From assembly GCF_003001935.1 (NCBI RefSeq), contig NZ_PVNG01000029.1, forward strand, positions 106,933-170,932: DNA of 64,000 nt. The letters run 5' to 3'. Within the stretch, counting starts at the first letter, position 1; the number at the start of each line of letters is the position of its first letter. This stretch comes from Nonomuraea fuscirosea (lineage in GTDB: Bacteria > Actinomycetota > Actinomycetes > Streptosporangiales > Streptosporangiaceae). The notes beneath the pieces were generated by a model. That model was not told the DNA's origin and searched no databases. It saw only the letters and a program-made list of their open reading frames with translations. Positions 1-7,681 of the stretch are shown here, piece after piece. The translations under genes were made by a program, and so were the position numbers.

Positions 1-1
1 G

Positions 2-1318
2 CCCGGCTGGATGGTGGGCCTGGCCGGGTTCGTGCCGGCGTTCGCCGCGGCGGTGGCGGTGGTCCTGGGGGATCTGGCGGGCGCTCCCGGCTGGCATCTG
101 GTCGCCGACCTGGTGGGCGGCGTGGTGGCCTGCGCGGGGGTGTGGCTGTGCCGGAGGTGGCCCGTGGCCGCGGGGCTGGTGGTGATCGCCGTGTCGGTGC
201 CCGCCGCCTCCGCGTCGGTGGCCGCTGGGATCGCCGCGCTGCTCGCCGCCCTCTACCGGCGGCCGCGCGTGGCGATCATGATGGGGGCCGCGGGGGTGGT
301 GGCGACGCTGGTCAGGTTCGCGGTGCGGCCGCCCGGGCTCGCGCCGTACCCCGTGTGGGCGCTGGTCGGCGTGCTGTTCGGAGCCGCGGTGACCGCGTGG
401 GGGATGCTCGCGCGTACCCGCAGGGAGCTGCTGCTGTCGCTGGCCGAGCGGGCCCGCCGGGCCGAGGCCGAGCAGCGGCTGCGCGCCGAGGAGGCGCGCC
501 GCGCCGAACGGCTCGGGATCGCCAGGGAGATGCACGACGTGCTCGCCCACCGGCTGTCGCTGCTGGCGGTGCACGCGGGGGCGCTGGAGTTCAACCCGGA
601 CGCCACGGCGGGCGAGGTCGCGGAGACGGCTGGGGTGATCCGCTTCAGCGCCCGGCTGGCGCTGGAGGAGTTGCGTGCCGTCATCTCGGTCCTGCGCGAT
701 CCGGGCTCCTCGTCGGACGCCGGGGCGCCGATGGATCAGGGGATGGATCTCGGGGCGCTGGTGGAGGAGTCGCGGCGGGCCGGGATGCGGGTCGAGCTGC
801 GTGATCACGGGGTACGTCTGTCCGAGGCGCCGGACGTGGTGGGCCGCGCCGCGTACCGGATCGTGCAGGAGGGGCTCACGAACGCGCGCAAGCACGCGCC
901 CGGTCAGCCCGTCACGGTGGTGGTGGGGGGTGCGGGGGAAGGCGAGCTGGTGGTCGAGGTACGCAACCCGCTGCCGGGCGGACCGGCTGCCCTGACGGGA
1001 GACGGTCGGGGGGCGGAGCCGGTGGGGTCGGGCGCGCTGGGGGAGAGCGGTGCGCGGCCAGGGCCGGCGGGATCGGGCGCGACGGCCGACAGCGGTGTGG
1101 GGCCGGGCTCGGCTGAGGCAGGGCCGGCTGGAACAGGGCTGGCTGGGTTGTCAGGGAGCGAGGCCGAGACGAGGCCGGCCGGGTTGTCGGGGAGCGGCGG
1201 CGGGACGGGGCTGGTCGGGCTGGCGGAGCGGGCGACGCTGGCCGGTGGGCGGCTGGAGTGCGGCGAGACGGCGGACGGCGAATTCCGGCTGGCGGCCCGG
1301 CTGCCGTGGCCGCGGTGA
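2..1318 (+). CDS. Two-component sensor histidine kinase (5'-partial)
   Basis: Membrane sensor kinase of the NarL-partner (HisKA_3) class. The frame is open to the left edge, so the true start probably lies outside the window; the first ATG inside is at 11. Counting from that ATG, about four or five hydrophobic segments fill residues 1-130, followed by a charged helix and the dimerisation motif REMHDVLAH with phospho-acceptor His175. The N-box (EGLTNARKHA) of the ATPase domain is near residue 285, and the G-box-like GLVGLAERA is close to the end. Between them sits a roughly 70-residue Gly/Ala/Ser/Pro-rich insert (about 325-398) where the ATP lid should be short, which is unusual. A response-regulator gene follows 176 bp downstream and is the probable partner. 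The ligand is unknown. Confidence 0.85.
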   Translation, partial: PGWMVGLAGFVPAFAAAVAVVLGDLAGAPGWHLVADLVGGVVACAGVWLCRRWPVAAGLVVIAVSVPAASASVAAGIAALLAALYRRPRVAIMMGAAGVVATLVRFAVRPPGLAPYPVWALVGVLFGAAVTAWGMLARTRRELLLSLAERARRAEAEQRLRAEEARRAERLGIAREMHDVLAHRLSLLAVHAGALEFNPDATAGEVAETAGVIRFSARLALEELRAVISVLRDPGSSSDAGAPMDQGMDLGALVEESRRAGMRVELRDHGVRLSEAPDVVGRAAYRIVQEGLTNARKHAPGQPVTVVVGGAGEGELVVEVRNPLPGGPAALTGDGRGAEPVGSGALGESGARPGPAGSGATADSGVGPGSAEAGPAGTGLAGLSGSEAETRPAGLSGSGGGTGLVGLAERATLAGGRLECGETADGEFRLAARLPWPR

Positions 1319-1325
1319 TGGCTGC

Positions 1326-1408
1326 GGCGTGGTGAGGGCGTGGTGAGGGCGTGGTGAGGGCGTGGTGAGGGCGTGGTGAGGGCGTGGGCGTGGTGAGGGC
1401 GGGGCGAG
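1326..1408. repeat. 11-bp tandem repeat between kinase and regulator genes
   Basis: Five exact copies of GGCGTGGTGAG run head to tail (1326-1380). A 6-bp partial copy, a sixth exact copy (1387-1397) and one degenerate copy with two mismatches (1398-1408) follow. The array starts 8 bp after the kinase stop codon and lies in the leader of the response-regulator gene. An 11-bp period keeps every copy on one face of the helix. It may be regulatory or simple slippage DNA; the sequence alone does not decide. Confidence 0.85.
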
Positions 1409-1494
1409 TGCGGGACGTGGTTGCGGTACGGATGTGGCTGTGGGTGAAGGGACGGTTGCGGTGAGGGCGTGGCCGGGTCGCGGTAAGGATTAAC

Positions 1495-2175
1495 ATGATC
1501 CGGGTGAGAGCCGACCCGAGTGCGCCGATCCGGGTGCTGATCGTCGACGACGACGCCCTCGTGCGGGCCGGTCTGACGCTGATGCTCAAAGGCGCCCCCG
1601 ACCTGCACGTCGTCGGCGCCGTGGCCGACGGCGGCGAGGTGGAGGGAGCGGTGGCCGAGCACGGGCCCGACGTCGTGCTCATGGACATCCGGATGAACGG
1701 CCTCGACGGCATCGAGGCGACCCGGCGGCTGCGGGCGCGGGCGGGGGCGCCCGAGGTGGTGGTGCTCACCACGTTCGACGCCGACGAGCTGGTGTTCAGG
1801 GCGCTGCGGTCGGGGGCGAGCGGGTTCCTGCTCAAGGACACCCCGCCGGAGGGCATCGTGGACGCCGTACGGAAGGTCGTGGCCGGAGAGCCGATCCTGT
1901 CGCCGAGCGTCACGCGCAGGCTGATCGCCCACCTCCTGCCCGAGGAGGAGGACCGGCGGCGTGGCGACGCCCGCAAGGTGCTGGAGCGGCTGAGCGAGCG
2001 GGAGCGCGAGGTGGCGCTGGCGGTCGGCCAGGGCAAGCCGAACGCGGTGATCGCGGGTGAGCTGCACATGAGCGTGGGCACCGTGAAGGGCTACATCTCC
2101 CGCATTCTCACCAAGGCGGACCTGGACAACCGCGTTCAGCTGGCCCTCATCGTGCACGACGCCGGGCTGGGGTGA
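1495..2175 (+). CDS. NarL/LuxR-family response regulator
   Basis: Cytoplasmic DNA-binding response regulator of 226 aa, probably the partner of the histidine kinase just upstream. The receiver domain covers residues 13-130 with the acidic pair VDDD (17-20), phospho-acceptor Asp64 in VLMDIRM, the switch Thr in VLTTFD and the conserved Lys in GFLLKD. A LuxR-type helix-turn-helix (LSEREREVALAVGQGK to TVKGYISRILTK) occupies the last 65 residues. The ATG is preceded by AAGG six bases upstream; an in-frame GTG at 1504 is possible. It follows the kinase across an 11-bp repeat array and ends convergent to the permease-hydrolase gene. Targets are not evident. Confidence 0.92.
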   Translation: MIRVRADPSAPIRVLIVDDDALVRAGLTLMLKGAPDLHVVGAVADGGEVEGAVAEHGPDVVLMDIRMNGLDGIEATRRLRARAGAPEVVVLTTFDADELVFRALRSGASGFLLKDTPPEGIVDAVRKVVAGEPILSPSVTRRLIAHLLPEEEDRRRGDARKVLERLSEREREVALAVGQGKPNAVIAGELHMSVGTVKGYISRILTKADLDNRVQLALIVHDAGLG

Positions 2176-2176
2176 C

Positions 2177-2354
2177 TCAGCCGTACGGCATCCACTGACC
2201 TTCGGGGAAGTAGTACGGATCGGCACAATACCCGGGGCCGATGGAGAAACCGCCCGCCTTACCGTCGGAAGCCGCCGTGGCTTCGGCCGGGGCCGGCCGA
2301 CTTCCGCAGCACGCCGGCCCCGCCGGTCCTCATGACACCACGCCGGGGCTTCAT
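2177..2354 (-). pseudogene. Possible small frameshifted ORF
   Basis: The 218-bp gap between convergent genes holds a minus-strand reading frame whose last 25 codons give an aromatic-rich, non-random tail (GFSIGPGYCADPYYFPEG then QWMPYG, stop at 2179-2177). That composition is unlike shadow translation of GC-rich DNA. No start codon exists in that frame before a stop near 2335. Starts at 2354 or 2333 lie in another frame, and the two would join if one base were removed from the G-run at 2289-2292. I do not recognise the peptide. It could be a decayed small exported protein, a sequencing error, or chance. Confidence 0.3.
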
Positions 2355-2393
2355 CGCGGCTTCATCCCGATGTCACCTCGGAATACGCCACAC

Positions 2394-4637
2394 TCAGGTG
2401 GCGGGCGGGCGGCACACCGTGCCGGGAGCGGGCAGCCGCAGGCTGATCAGGTAGCGGTTGACGTGGGCGATGATGCAGGAATTGCCGGCGTTGTACAGGC
2501 CGTGGCCGGTCGAGAGGTACTGGACCGCGGCCGAGCCCGGCACCCGCCGGACGATGTCCGCCGACCGGCCGAAGTCCGTCCAGGAGCCGACGCCCAGGTA
2601 GGGCGGCAGTTTCCCGGCGGGCAGCGGCGCGGGCGGGTTGGTGACGGGGGTCGGCCAGCCGACGCAGCCGAGCGGGTGCCAGAGCTCGATCCCGGCGAGG
2701 TTCGGCAGCAGGCGCTCGCCCTCGCGGCGCTTGGCTCGGTACTCCTCGTAGTCATCGAAGACGATGCCGTCGAGGCAGTGGGTCATGTTCATCCCGGTGG
2801 CCGAGGGAACCTTCGGGCTTTTCGTGCTCTGCCGTACGTAATCGGCGAACCCGGAGGCATCACCGTCGGCGGCCCGCTTGATCGCCTCGGCGAGCTGGGT
2901 CCACCGCGGGAACTCCGGCGCCGGGCCCGGCTCGATGACGCTGGGGGCGGCGGCCTGCTTGATGTCGAGCCCGCTGTAGGCCGCCTTCGCCGGCTCGCCC
3001 CTGACCGGCACGGGGGTGCGGTCGGCCCGCGCCACCAGCGCCCGCCAGACCGCGCCCACGTCCTGGCCGTGTAGCGCGCAGGTGGTGTTCGCCGCGCACC
3101 AGGCGGCGAAGCGGGTGAAGGCCTCCTCGTGGGGGCGCCGGCCCACCGCGCGGTCCATGAACGGGTCCATCGCACCGTCGAACACCATGGCGCGCACCCG
3201 GCCGGGGAACAGCCGGGAGTAGTCGATCCCGGGCCTGCCGCCGTAGGAGTTGGCGATGAAGCTCAGCTGCTCCTCGCCCAGCGCGACGCGGATCGCCTCC
3301 ATGTCCCGCGCCACGGAGGCGGAGTCCATGTGGTCGAAGAACTCGGGGTCGGCGGCGCGGCAGCGCTGCGCCGCGGCCCGGTTGCGCCGCCCCAGCTCGG
3401 CCCACTCCCGGGGGTTGTCGGGCCAGGTGATCCACGGACCGGAGAAGAGGCAGTCGAACGACAGCACACCCTTGTCGACGGTGTTGCGCGGCTCGACGCT
3501 GACCACGTCGAAGTGGTCGCGCAGCTCGGCGAAGCTGCCCGCGTTCGCGCTCAGGTCCTCCACGCCCGAGCCGCCGGGGCCGCCGGGGATGGCGAACACC
3601 GTGCCCGTCCGGCGCTGGGCGCCGGTGGCCGGCAGCAGCGCCACCGTCAGGCCGATCTTCCGTCCTGACGGCCGGGCCCAGTTCACCGGTACGTCGATCG
3701 AGGCGCAGCGCATCTCCTTGACGAGTTCCTCGTCCGCGCAGTCCGCCCAGGCCAGCGTCGACCGGCCGGAATCCGGCGGGCCGGCCGCGACGGCGGGCAC
3801 CGCCGAGACCAGGAGGGTCGCGGCCACGCCGATCGCCACCGCCTTGATCCGCCGCCCGGTCGTCGCGATCCGCGCGGCGCCCGCCGTCAGAGCGGCGATC
3901 ACGTACGCGACCAGCAGCCCGGCGGCCGCGACGGGCGGCAGGGTCCCGCCGCCGGTCCCGGCGATCTGCAGGGGCAGATTCTCGATCATGAATGAGCCGG
4001 CCTGCGCGCGCAGCGGCATCGGCAGCGTCTTGGCCACCACCGGCAGCACCACGATGATCACGGTCAGCACCACCAGAGCCCCCGGCGTCGAACGGACCGC
4101 GGCCCCGACGCCCAGCCCGATCAGCGCGACCGCGGCCATCGACAGCCCGGCGGCGATCACCGAGGCGAGCACGCCCGGCTCGGAGAGCGGCGTGCCCAGC
4201 GTCACCCCGTCGCGGAGCAGCTGCCCGGCCCGGTCGCCGAGCACCGCCATGGAGACGGCGTGCATGGCGAACGCCAGGACCTGCCCCGCCACCAGCGCGA
4301 CCGCGGCCAGCCCCGGCACCTTCGCCAGCAGGAGCAACTGCCGGCGCGGCACGGCCACCAGGCTCGTCCAGATCATCGTGGTGCCGTACTCGGAGGTGAT
4401 CGCCAGGGCGCCCAGCAGGGCGAACACGAAGTAGGCGACCGCGATGCCGTTGCCGAGACCGTCCCCGTTGCCGGGGAAGGCCGGCTGCTCGGCCGCCGTC
4501 TGGTGGTCGAACCCGCGGCCGATCATGAACGCGATCCCGGCGCAGGCCAGGACGGCCGCCACCGAGCAGGCCAGCAGATAGAGGTTGGAGCGGAGCGAGC
4601 GCAGCTTCATCCACTCGGAGACGATCACGTCGATCAT
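2394..4637 (-). CDS. ABC-2 permease fused to alpha/beta-hydrolase
   Basis: A 747-aa two-part protein. Residues 1-260 are a normal-length ABC-2-type permease with about six membrane segments. After TTGRR (259-263) comes KAVAIGVAATLLVSAVPAVA, which looks like a signal peptide. Residues 287-747 are a TAP-like alpha/beta-hydrolase with oxyanion-type PGGPGGSG (351-358), nucleophile Ser464 in ANSYGG (the usual first Gly is Ala) and a C-terminal His in STGHG. The signal-like segment would act as an extra membrane span, placing the hydrolase outside the cell. No ribosome site suggests separate translation of the hydrolase. The start overlaps the ATPase stop by 4 bp, so it belongs to the exporter operon. 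It may cleave or modify the exported substrate; that is inference. A lost stop codon between two former genes is the alternative. Confidence 0.85.
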   Translation of the reverse strand: MIDVIVSEWMKLRSLRSNLYLLACSVAAVLACAGIAFMIGRGFDHQTAAEQPAFPGNGDGLGNGIAVAYFVFALLGALAITSEYGTTMIWTSLVAVPRRQLLLLAKVPGLAAVALVAGQVLAFAMHAVSMAVLGDRAGQLLRDGVTLGTPLSEPGVLASVIAAGLSMAAVALIGLGVGAAVRSTPGALVVLTVIIVVLPVVAKTLPMPLRAQAGSFMIENLPLQIAGTGGGTLPPVAAAGLLVAYVIAALTAGAARIATTGRRIKAVAIGVAATLLVSAVPAVAAGPPDSGRSTLAWADCADEELVKEMRCASIDVPVNWARPSGRKIGLTVALLPATGAQRRTGTVFAIPGGPGGSGVEDLSANAGSFAELRDHFDVVSVEPRNTVDKGVLSFDCLFSGPWITWPDNPREWAELGRRNRAAAQRCRAADPEFFDHMDSASVARDMEAIRVALGEEQLSFIANSYGGRPGIDYSRLFPGRVRAMVFDGAMDPFMDRAVGRRPHEEAFTRFAAWCAANTTCALHGQDVGAVWRALVARADRTPVPVRGEPAKAAYSGLDIKQAAAPSVIEPGPAPEFPRWTQLAEAIKRAADGDASGFADYVRQSTKSPKVPSATGMNMTHCLDGIVFDDYEEYRAKRREGERLLPNLAGIELWHPLGCVGWPTPVTNPPAPLPAGKLPPYLGVGSWTDFGRSADIVRRVPGSAAVQYLSTGHGLYNAGNSCIIAHVNRYLISLRLPAPGTVCRPPAT

Positions 4638-5659
4638 CGCACGGCCTCCTTCGCGCCGGTCGCGCCCGCGGCCGAACCCGGGGCCGTCCCCGAGCTCGTG
4701 CGCGCCGCCGGGCCGGGAGCCGTCCCCGAGCCCGTGCCCGCCGCCGTACCCGCCGTCATGCTCGTGGTCCTGTATTCGGTGCTGTCCTGGGTGAGCCGCA
4801 TGAACGCCTCCTCCAGGGACGCGCCGCGCGGCGTCAGCTCCGCCAGGGCGATCCCGGCGGACAACGCGAGCGCGCCGATCCCCGCCGCGTCCAGGTCGCG
4901 CACGGACAGGGCGCCGTCGTCCTCGTCCGTCACCGCCGCCCCGTGCGCGCGCAGGACGGAGGCGAGCCGTTCCGGGTGGGACGCGCGGACCAGCACGTCA
5001 CCACGGAAGTGCGTGGCCAGGGCGGTCACGGAGGTGTCGGCGATCAGCCGGCCCTGCCCGATGACGACGACGTGGTCGGCGGTCAGCGCCGTCTCGTTCA
5101 TCAGATGGCTGGACAGCAGCACGGTACGGCCCTGGTTCGCCAACGTACGCAGCAGGTCGCGGAGCCAGCGGATGCCCTCGGGATCCAGCCCGTTCAGCGG
5201 CTCGTCCAGCATCAGCACGCCGGGATCGCCGAGCAGCGCCGTGCCGATCCCCAGGCGCTGACGCATGCCCAGGGAGAACCCGCTGATCTTCGCGCCGGCC
5301 ACGTCCGCCAGGCCGACCTGGTCGAGGACGGCGGCCACGCGGGCGCGGCCGATGCCGTTGCTGCGGGCCAGGCAGGCCAGGTGCGCGTACGCACTGCGGC
5401 CCCCGTGCACCGCTCCCGCGTCGAGCAGCGCTCCCATCGACCGCATGGGACGGGGGATCGAGGCGTACGGGCGGCCGTTCACCAGCGCCTCGCCCCTGCT
5501 GGGCGGCTCCAGGCCGAGCACGGCGCGCATGGTCGTGGACTTGCCCGCGCCGTTCGGGCCGAGGAACCCGGTGACCAACCCTGGTTCCACCGTGAACGTC
5601 AGGTCGTCCACAGCGAGCCGGCCCCCGTACCTCATGGTCAGATTCCTCACTTCGATCAC
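4634..5659 (-). CDS. ABC transporter ATP-binding protein
   Basis: ATPase of an ABC-2 exporter, 341 aa from the GTG at 5659. This start is preferred because GAAGGGG lies 7 bp upstream and the frame further upstream crosses two perfect inverted repeats. Walker A GPNGAGKST is at residues 34-42, the signature is FSLGMRQR, Walker B is VLMLDEPLNGLDPEG, and the H-loop is in LLSSHLM. A C-terminal domain of about 90 residues follows, then a 40-residue Ala/Gly/Thr/Ser tail of low complexity. Its stop overlaps the permease-hydrolase start (ATGA), so both subunits are translationally coupled. A kinase/regulator pair is transcribed divergently, which commonly marks the control system of such exporters. 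Confidence 0.93.
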   Translation of the reverse strand: MIEVRNLTMRYGGRLAVDDLTFTVEPGLVTGFLGPNGAGKSTTMRAVLGLEPPSRGEALVNGRPYASIPRPMRSMGALLDAGAVHGGRSAYAHLACLARSNGIGRARVAAVLDQVGLADVAGAKISGFSLGMRQRLGIGTALLGDPGVLMLDEPLNGLDPEGIRWLRDLLRTLANQGRTVLLSSHLMNETALTADHVVVIGQGRLIADTSVTALATHFRGDVLVRASHPERLASVLRAHGAAVTDEDDGALSVRDLDAAGIGALALSAGIALAELTPRGASLEEAFMRLTQDSTEYRTTSMTAGTAAGTGSGTAPGPAARTSSGTAPGSAAGATGAKEAVR

Positions 5660-5677
5660 ACCGCGTCCCCTTCGTCC

Positions 5678-5715
5678 GGCCGGGCTCGATCGGCTCGTTC
5701 CGATCGAGCCCGGCC
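5678..5715. promoter_or_regulatory. Perfect 16-bp inverted repeat
   Basis: Arms 5678-5693 and 5700-5715 are perfectly complementary (core CCGGGCTCGATCGG) around a 6-nt loop. The element lies 19 bp upstream of the ATPase start codon, in its leader or promoter. It could be an operator or an mRNA hairpin that limits access to the ribosome site. Confidence 0.75.
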
Positions 5716-5752
5716 AGCCTCGCGCGCCGGAGAGCCGGTTCCCATGGGCGCC

Positions 5753-5797
5753 GGCCCACCCTCCGGGGTGGGAATCGGCCACCCCGGAGGGTGGGCC
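5753..5797. promoter_or_regulatory. Perfect 19-bp inverted repeat in divergent region
   Basis: Arms 5753-5771 and 5779-5797 pair perfectly around the 7-nt loop GAATCGG; the core half-site is CCCACCCTCCGGGGTGG. It lies midway between the ABC ATPase start (5659) and the histidine kinase start (5884 or 5842), so it can serve either promoter. The neighbouring response regulator is an obvious candidate to bind it, though LuxR-type sites are usually shorter. Confidence 0.75.
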
Positions 5798-5883
5798 TGG
5801 CCCTACCGTCTTCACCTCGCGAGCACGGCAGACTGGCAGCCGTGAGGGGAAGACGACCCGCGTCCGGCGGGCTGAGGAGGTCC

Positions 5884-7002
5884 GTGCGGAACGGGGTGGC
5901 CGGGCTGGGGGCGCTGGGACTGAACGCCGTCACCGGCCTGGCGGCGCTGGCGCTGCTCTGCCTGGTGCCGGTGAGCGGCGTCCTGGTGCCGCTGGGCCGT
6001 ATCGGCCGGGCGCCGCTCGGCTTCGTGCTCGCCCTCGTCCACCGCCTGGCCGCCTTCCAGCGCCGCTGGGCGGGAGGGGTGCTCGGCGGGCACGAGACTC
6101 AGGGTCACAGGCCGGCGTGGCGCGAACTGGCGTGGCTGGCCGTCCACGGTGTCACGGGCCCCGCTCCGGTGGCGGCGCTGGCGGCGATGCTGGCCGCGCT
6201 GGAATACGTCTTCTTCCGCCTGAAACCGGCCGAGACGAGCGTCCTGAACACGTTCGCCCTCAGCCTGTCCACCGTGGCCATCGCGGCGCTCGTGATCGCC
6301 GCCGTTCCGCTGTTCCGCACCGGCCAGGCGCGGCTGGCGCGAGCGCTGCTGGACGGCGGCCAGGAACCGGACGCGCGGATCCGGCAGCTGACCGCGTCCC
6401 GGGCCGCGGTGGCCGACGCCCACGCGGCCGAGGTGCGCCGCATCGAACGCGACCTGCACGACGGCGCCCAGGCCAAGCTCATCGCCGTCCGCATGCACCT
6501 GGGCCTGGCCGGCGGCTCCCGCGACCCGGACGAGCTGGCCCGGATGATCGACGAGGCGCGGGAGCTGGCCGGTCAGGCCCTGACGGACCTGCGTGATCTG
6601 GTACGCGGCATCCATCCGCCGGTCTTGGCCGATCGCGGGCTGTCCGGCGCCATCGAGGCCTCCGCGCTGTCGTGCCCCATGCCCGTGGAGGTCGACCTCG
6701 ACCTGCCCGGCCGCCCGCAGCCGCCGGTCGAGTCGGCCGTCTACTTCGCCGCCGCCGAGGCGCTGACCAACGCGGCCAGGCACAGCGGCGCCTCCCGCGC
6801 CTGGATCCGGCTGCGGCACACCGGCGGCGTGCTCCGCCTGACCGTGGGCGACGACGGCCGCGGCGGGGTCCGCCCGGCCGGCGGCACCGGCGTGCGGGGC
6901 ATCGAGGACCGCCTGTCCGCCTTCGACGGCGCGCTCACCGTGAGCAGCCCACCGGGCGGACCCACCGAGCTGACCATGGAGGTCCCGTGCGCGTTGTCAT
7001 AG
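5884..7002 (+). CDS. Sensor histidine kinase
   Basis: Membrane sensor kinase, 372 aa from GTG 5884. That start has AGGAGG three bases upstream, nearly the same spacing as the downstream regulator gene; GTG 5842 is an alternative without a ribosome site. Hydrophobic segments lie at about residues 5-50 and 90-145. The dimerisation helix carries RRIERDLHDGAQ with phospho-acceptor His192. N-box AAAEALTNAARHS, G1-box VGDDGRGG and G2-box GTGVRGIEDR make a complete ATPase domain. The last codons overlap the response-regulator gene by 16 bp, so the two are coupled. Divergent orientation to the ABC exporter suggests that it senses the exporter's substrate or envelope stress; this is inference. Confidence 0.88.
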   Translation: MRNGVAGLGALGLNAVTGLAALALLCLVPVSGVLVPLGRIGRAPLGFVLALVHRLAAFQRRWAGGVLGGHETQGHRPAWRELAWLAVHGVTGPAPVAALAAMLAALEYVFFRLKPAETSVLNTFALSLSTVAIAALVIAAVPLFRTGQARLARALLDGGQEPDARIRQLTASRAAVADAHAAEVRRIERDLHDGAQAKLIAVRMHLGLAGGSRDPDELARMIDEARELAGQALTDLRDLVRGIHPPVLADRGLSGAIEASALSCPMPVEVDLDLPGRPQPPVESAVYFAAAEALTNAARHSGASRAWIRLRHTGGVLRLTVGDDGRGGVRPAGGTGVRGIEDRLSAFDGALTVSSPPGGPTELTMEVPCALS

Positions 7003-7658
7003 CCGAAGATCTCGCCCTCCTGCGGGACGGTCTGGTACGCCTGCTGACGGCGCACGGCTGCACCGTGGTCGAGGCCGTCGACAACGGCCCCATGCTGCTC
7101 AACGCGCTGGTCAGGCACCGCCCTGACGTGTCCGTGATCGACGTACGGCTGCCGCCCGGCTTCACCGACGAAGGGCTGCGCGCCGCCCTGGAGGCCCGCC
7201 GCCGGGTCCCCGGCCTGCCCGTGCTGATCCTGTCGCAGTACGTGGAGCAGCTGTACGCCAGGGAACTGCTGTCCGACCGCTCCGGCGGGGTGGGCTACCT
7301 GCTGAAGGACCGGATCGGCGACGTCGGCCGGTTCGTCGACGCGGTCCGCCAGGTGGCCGCGGGCGGCACCGCGATGGATCCCGAGGTGGTCTCGCAGCTG
7401 CTGACCCGGCACGTCCGCGACGAGCCGCTGGCCGCCCTGACCGTCAGGGAGCGTGAGGTGCTCACGCTCATGGCGGAGGGCATGTCCAACCTGGCCATCG
7501 CCGCCCGCTTCCAGGTCACCGACAAGGCGATCGGCAAGCACACGAACAACATCTTCGCCAAGCTCGGGCTGCCTCCGTCCGACGACCACAACCGGCGCGT
7601 CATGGCGGTCCTGGCCTACCTCCAGGCCGCGCCCGCCCCGCCACGACCACCGAAGTAG
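6987..7658 (+). CDS. NarL/LuxR-family response regulator
   Basis: Response regulator, 223 aa. The GTG start at 6987 is fixed by the conserved receiver N-terminus VRVVIAEDLALLRDG and by GGAGGT directly upstream, inside the kinase gene. The receiver has the acidic pair AED, the phospho-acceptor Asp in VSVIDVRLPPG, the switch residue in LILSQY and the Lys in GYLLKDR. The C-terminal LuxR HTH begins at LTVREREVLTLMAEG. The SQYVEQLYA pattern and KDRIGD are typical of this actinobacterial subgroup. It is coupled to the upstream kinase and probably controls the divergent ABC exporter through the inverted repeats at 5678-5797. The gene ends against the convergent TetR gene. Confidence 0.93.
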   Translation: MRVVIAEDLALLRDGLVRLLTAHGCTVVEAVDNGPMLLNALVRHRPDVSVIDVRLPPGFTDEGLRAALEARRRVPGLPVLILSQYVEQLYARELLSDRSGGVGYLLKDRIGDVGRFVDAVRQVAAGGTAMDPEVVSQLLTRHVRDEPLAALTVREREVLTLMAEGMSNLAIAARFQVTDKAIGKHTNNIFAKLGLPPSDDHNRRVMAVLAYLQAAPAPPRPPK

Positions 7659-7681
7659 CCCGCAGCGGTGCCGGATGCGGG
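7659..7681. terminator. Small bidirectional hairpin
   Basis: CCCGCA (7659-7664) pairs with TGCGGG (7676-7681) and fills the whole 23-bp gap between two convergent stop codons. The stem is short and no T-run follows, so it is only a candidate terminator. Confidence 0.35.

Noticed and set aside
5660..5815. 53-codon N-terminal extension of the ABC ATPase
   Set aside because: It crosses two perfect inverted repeats, has no similarity to ATPases and the GTG at 5659 has a good ribosome site.
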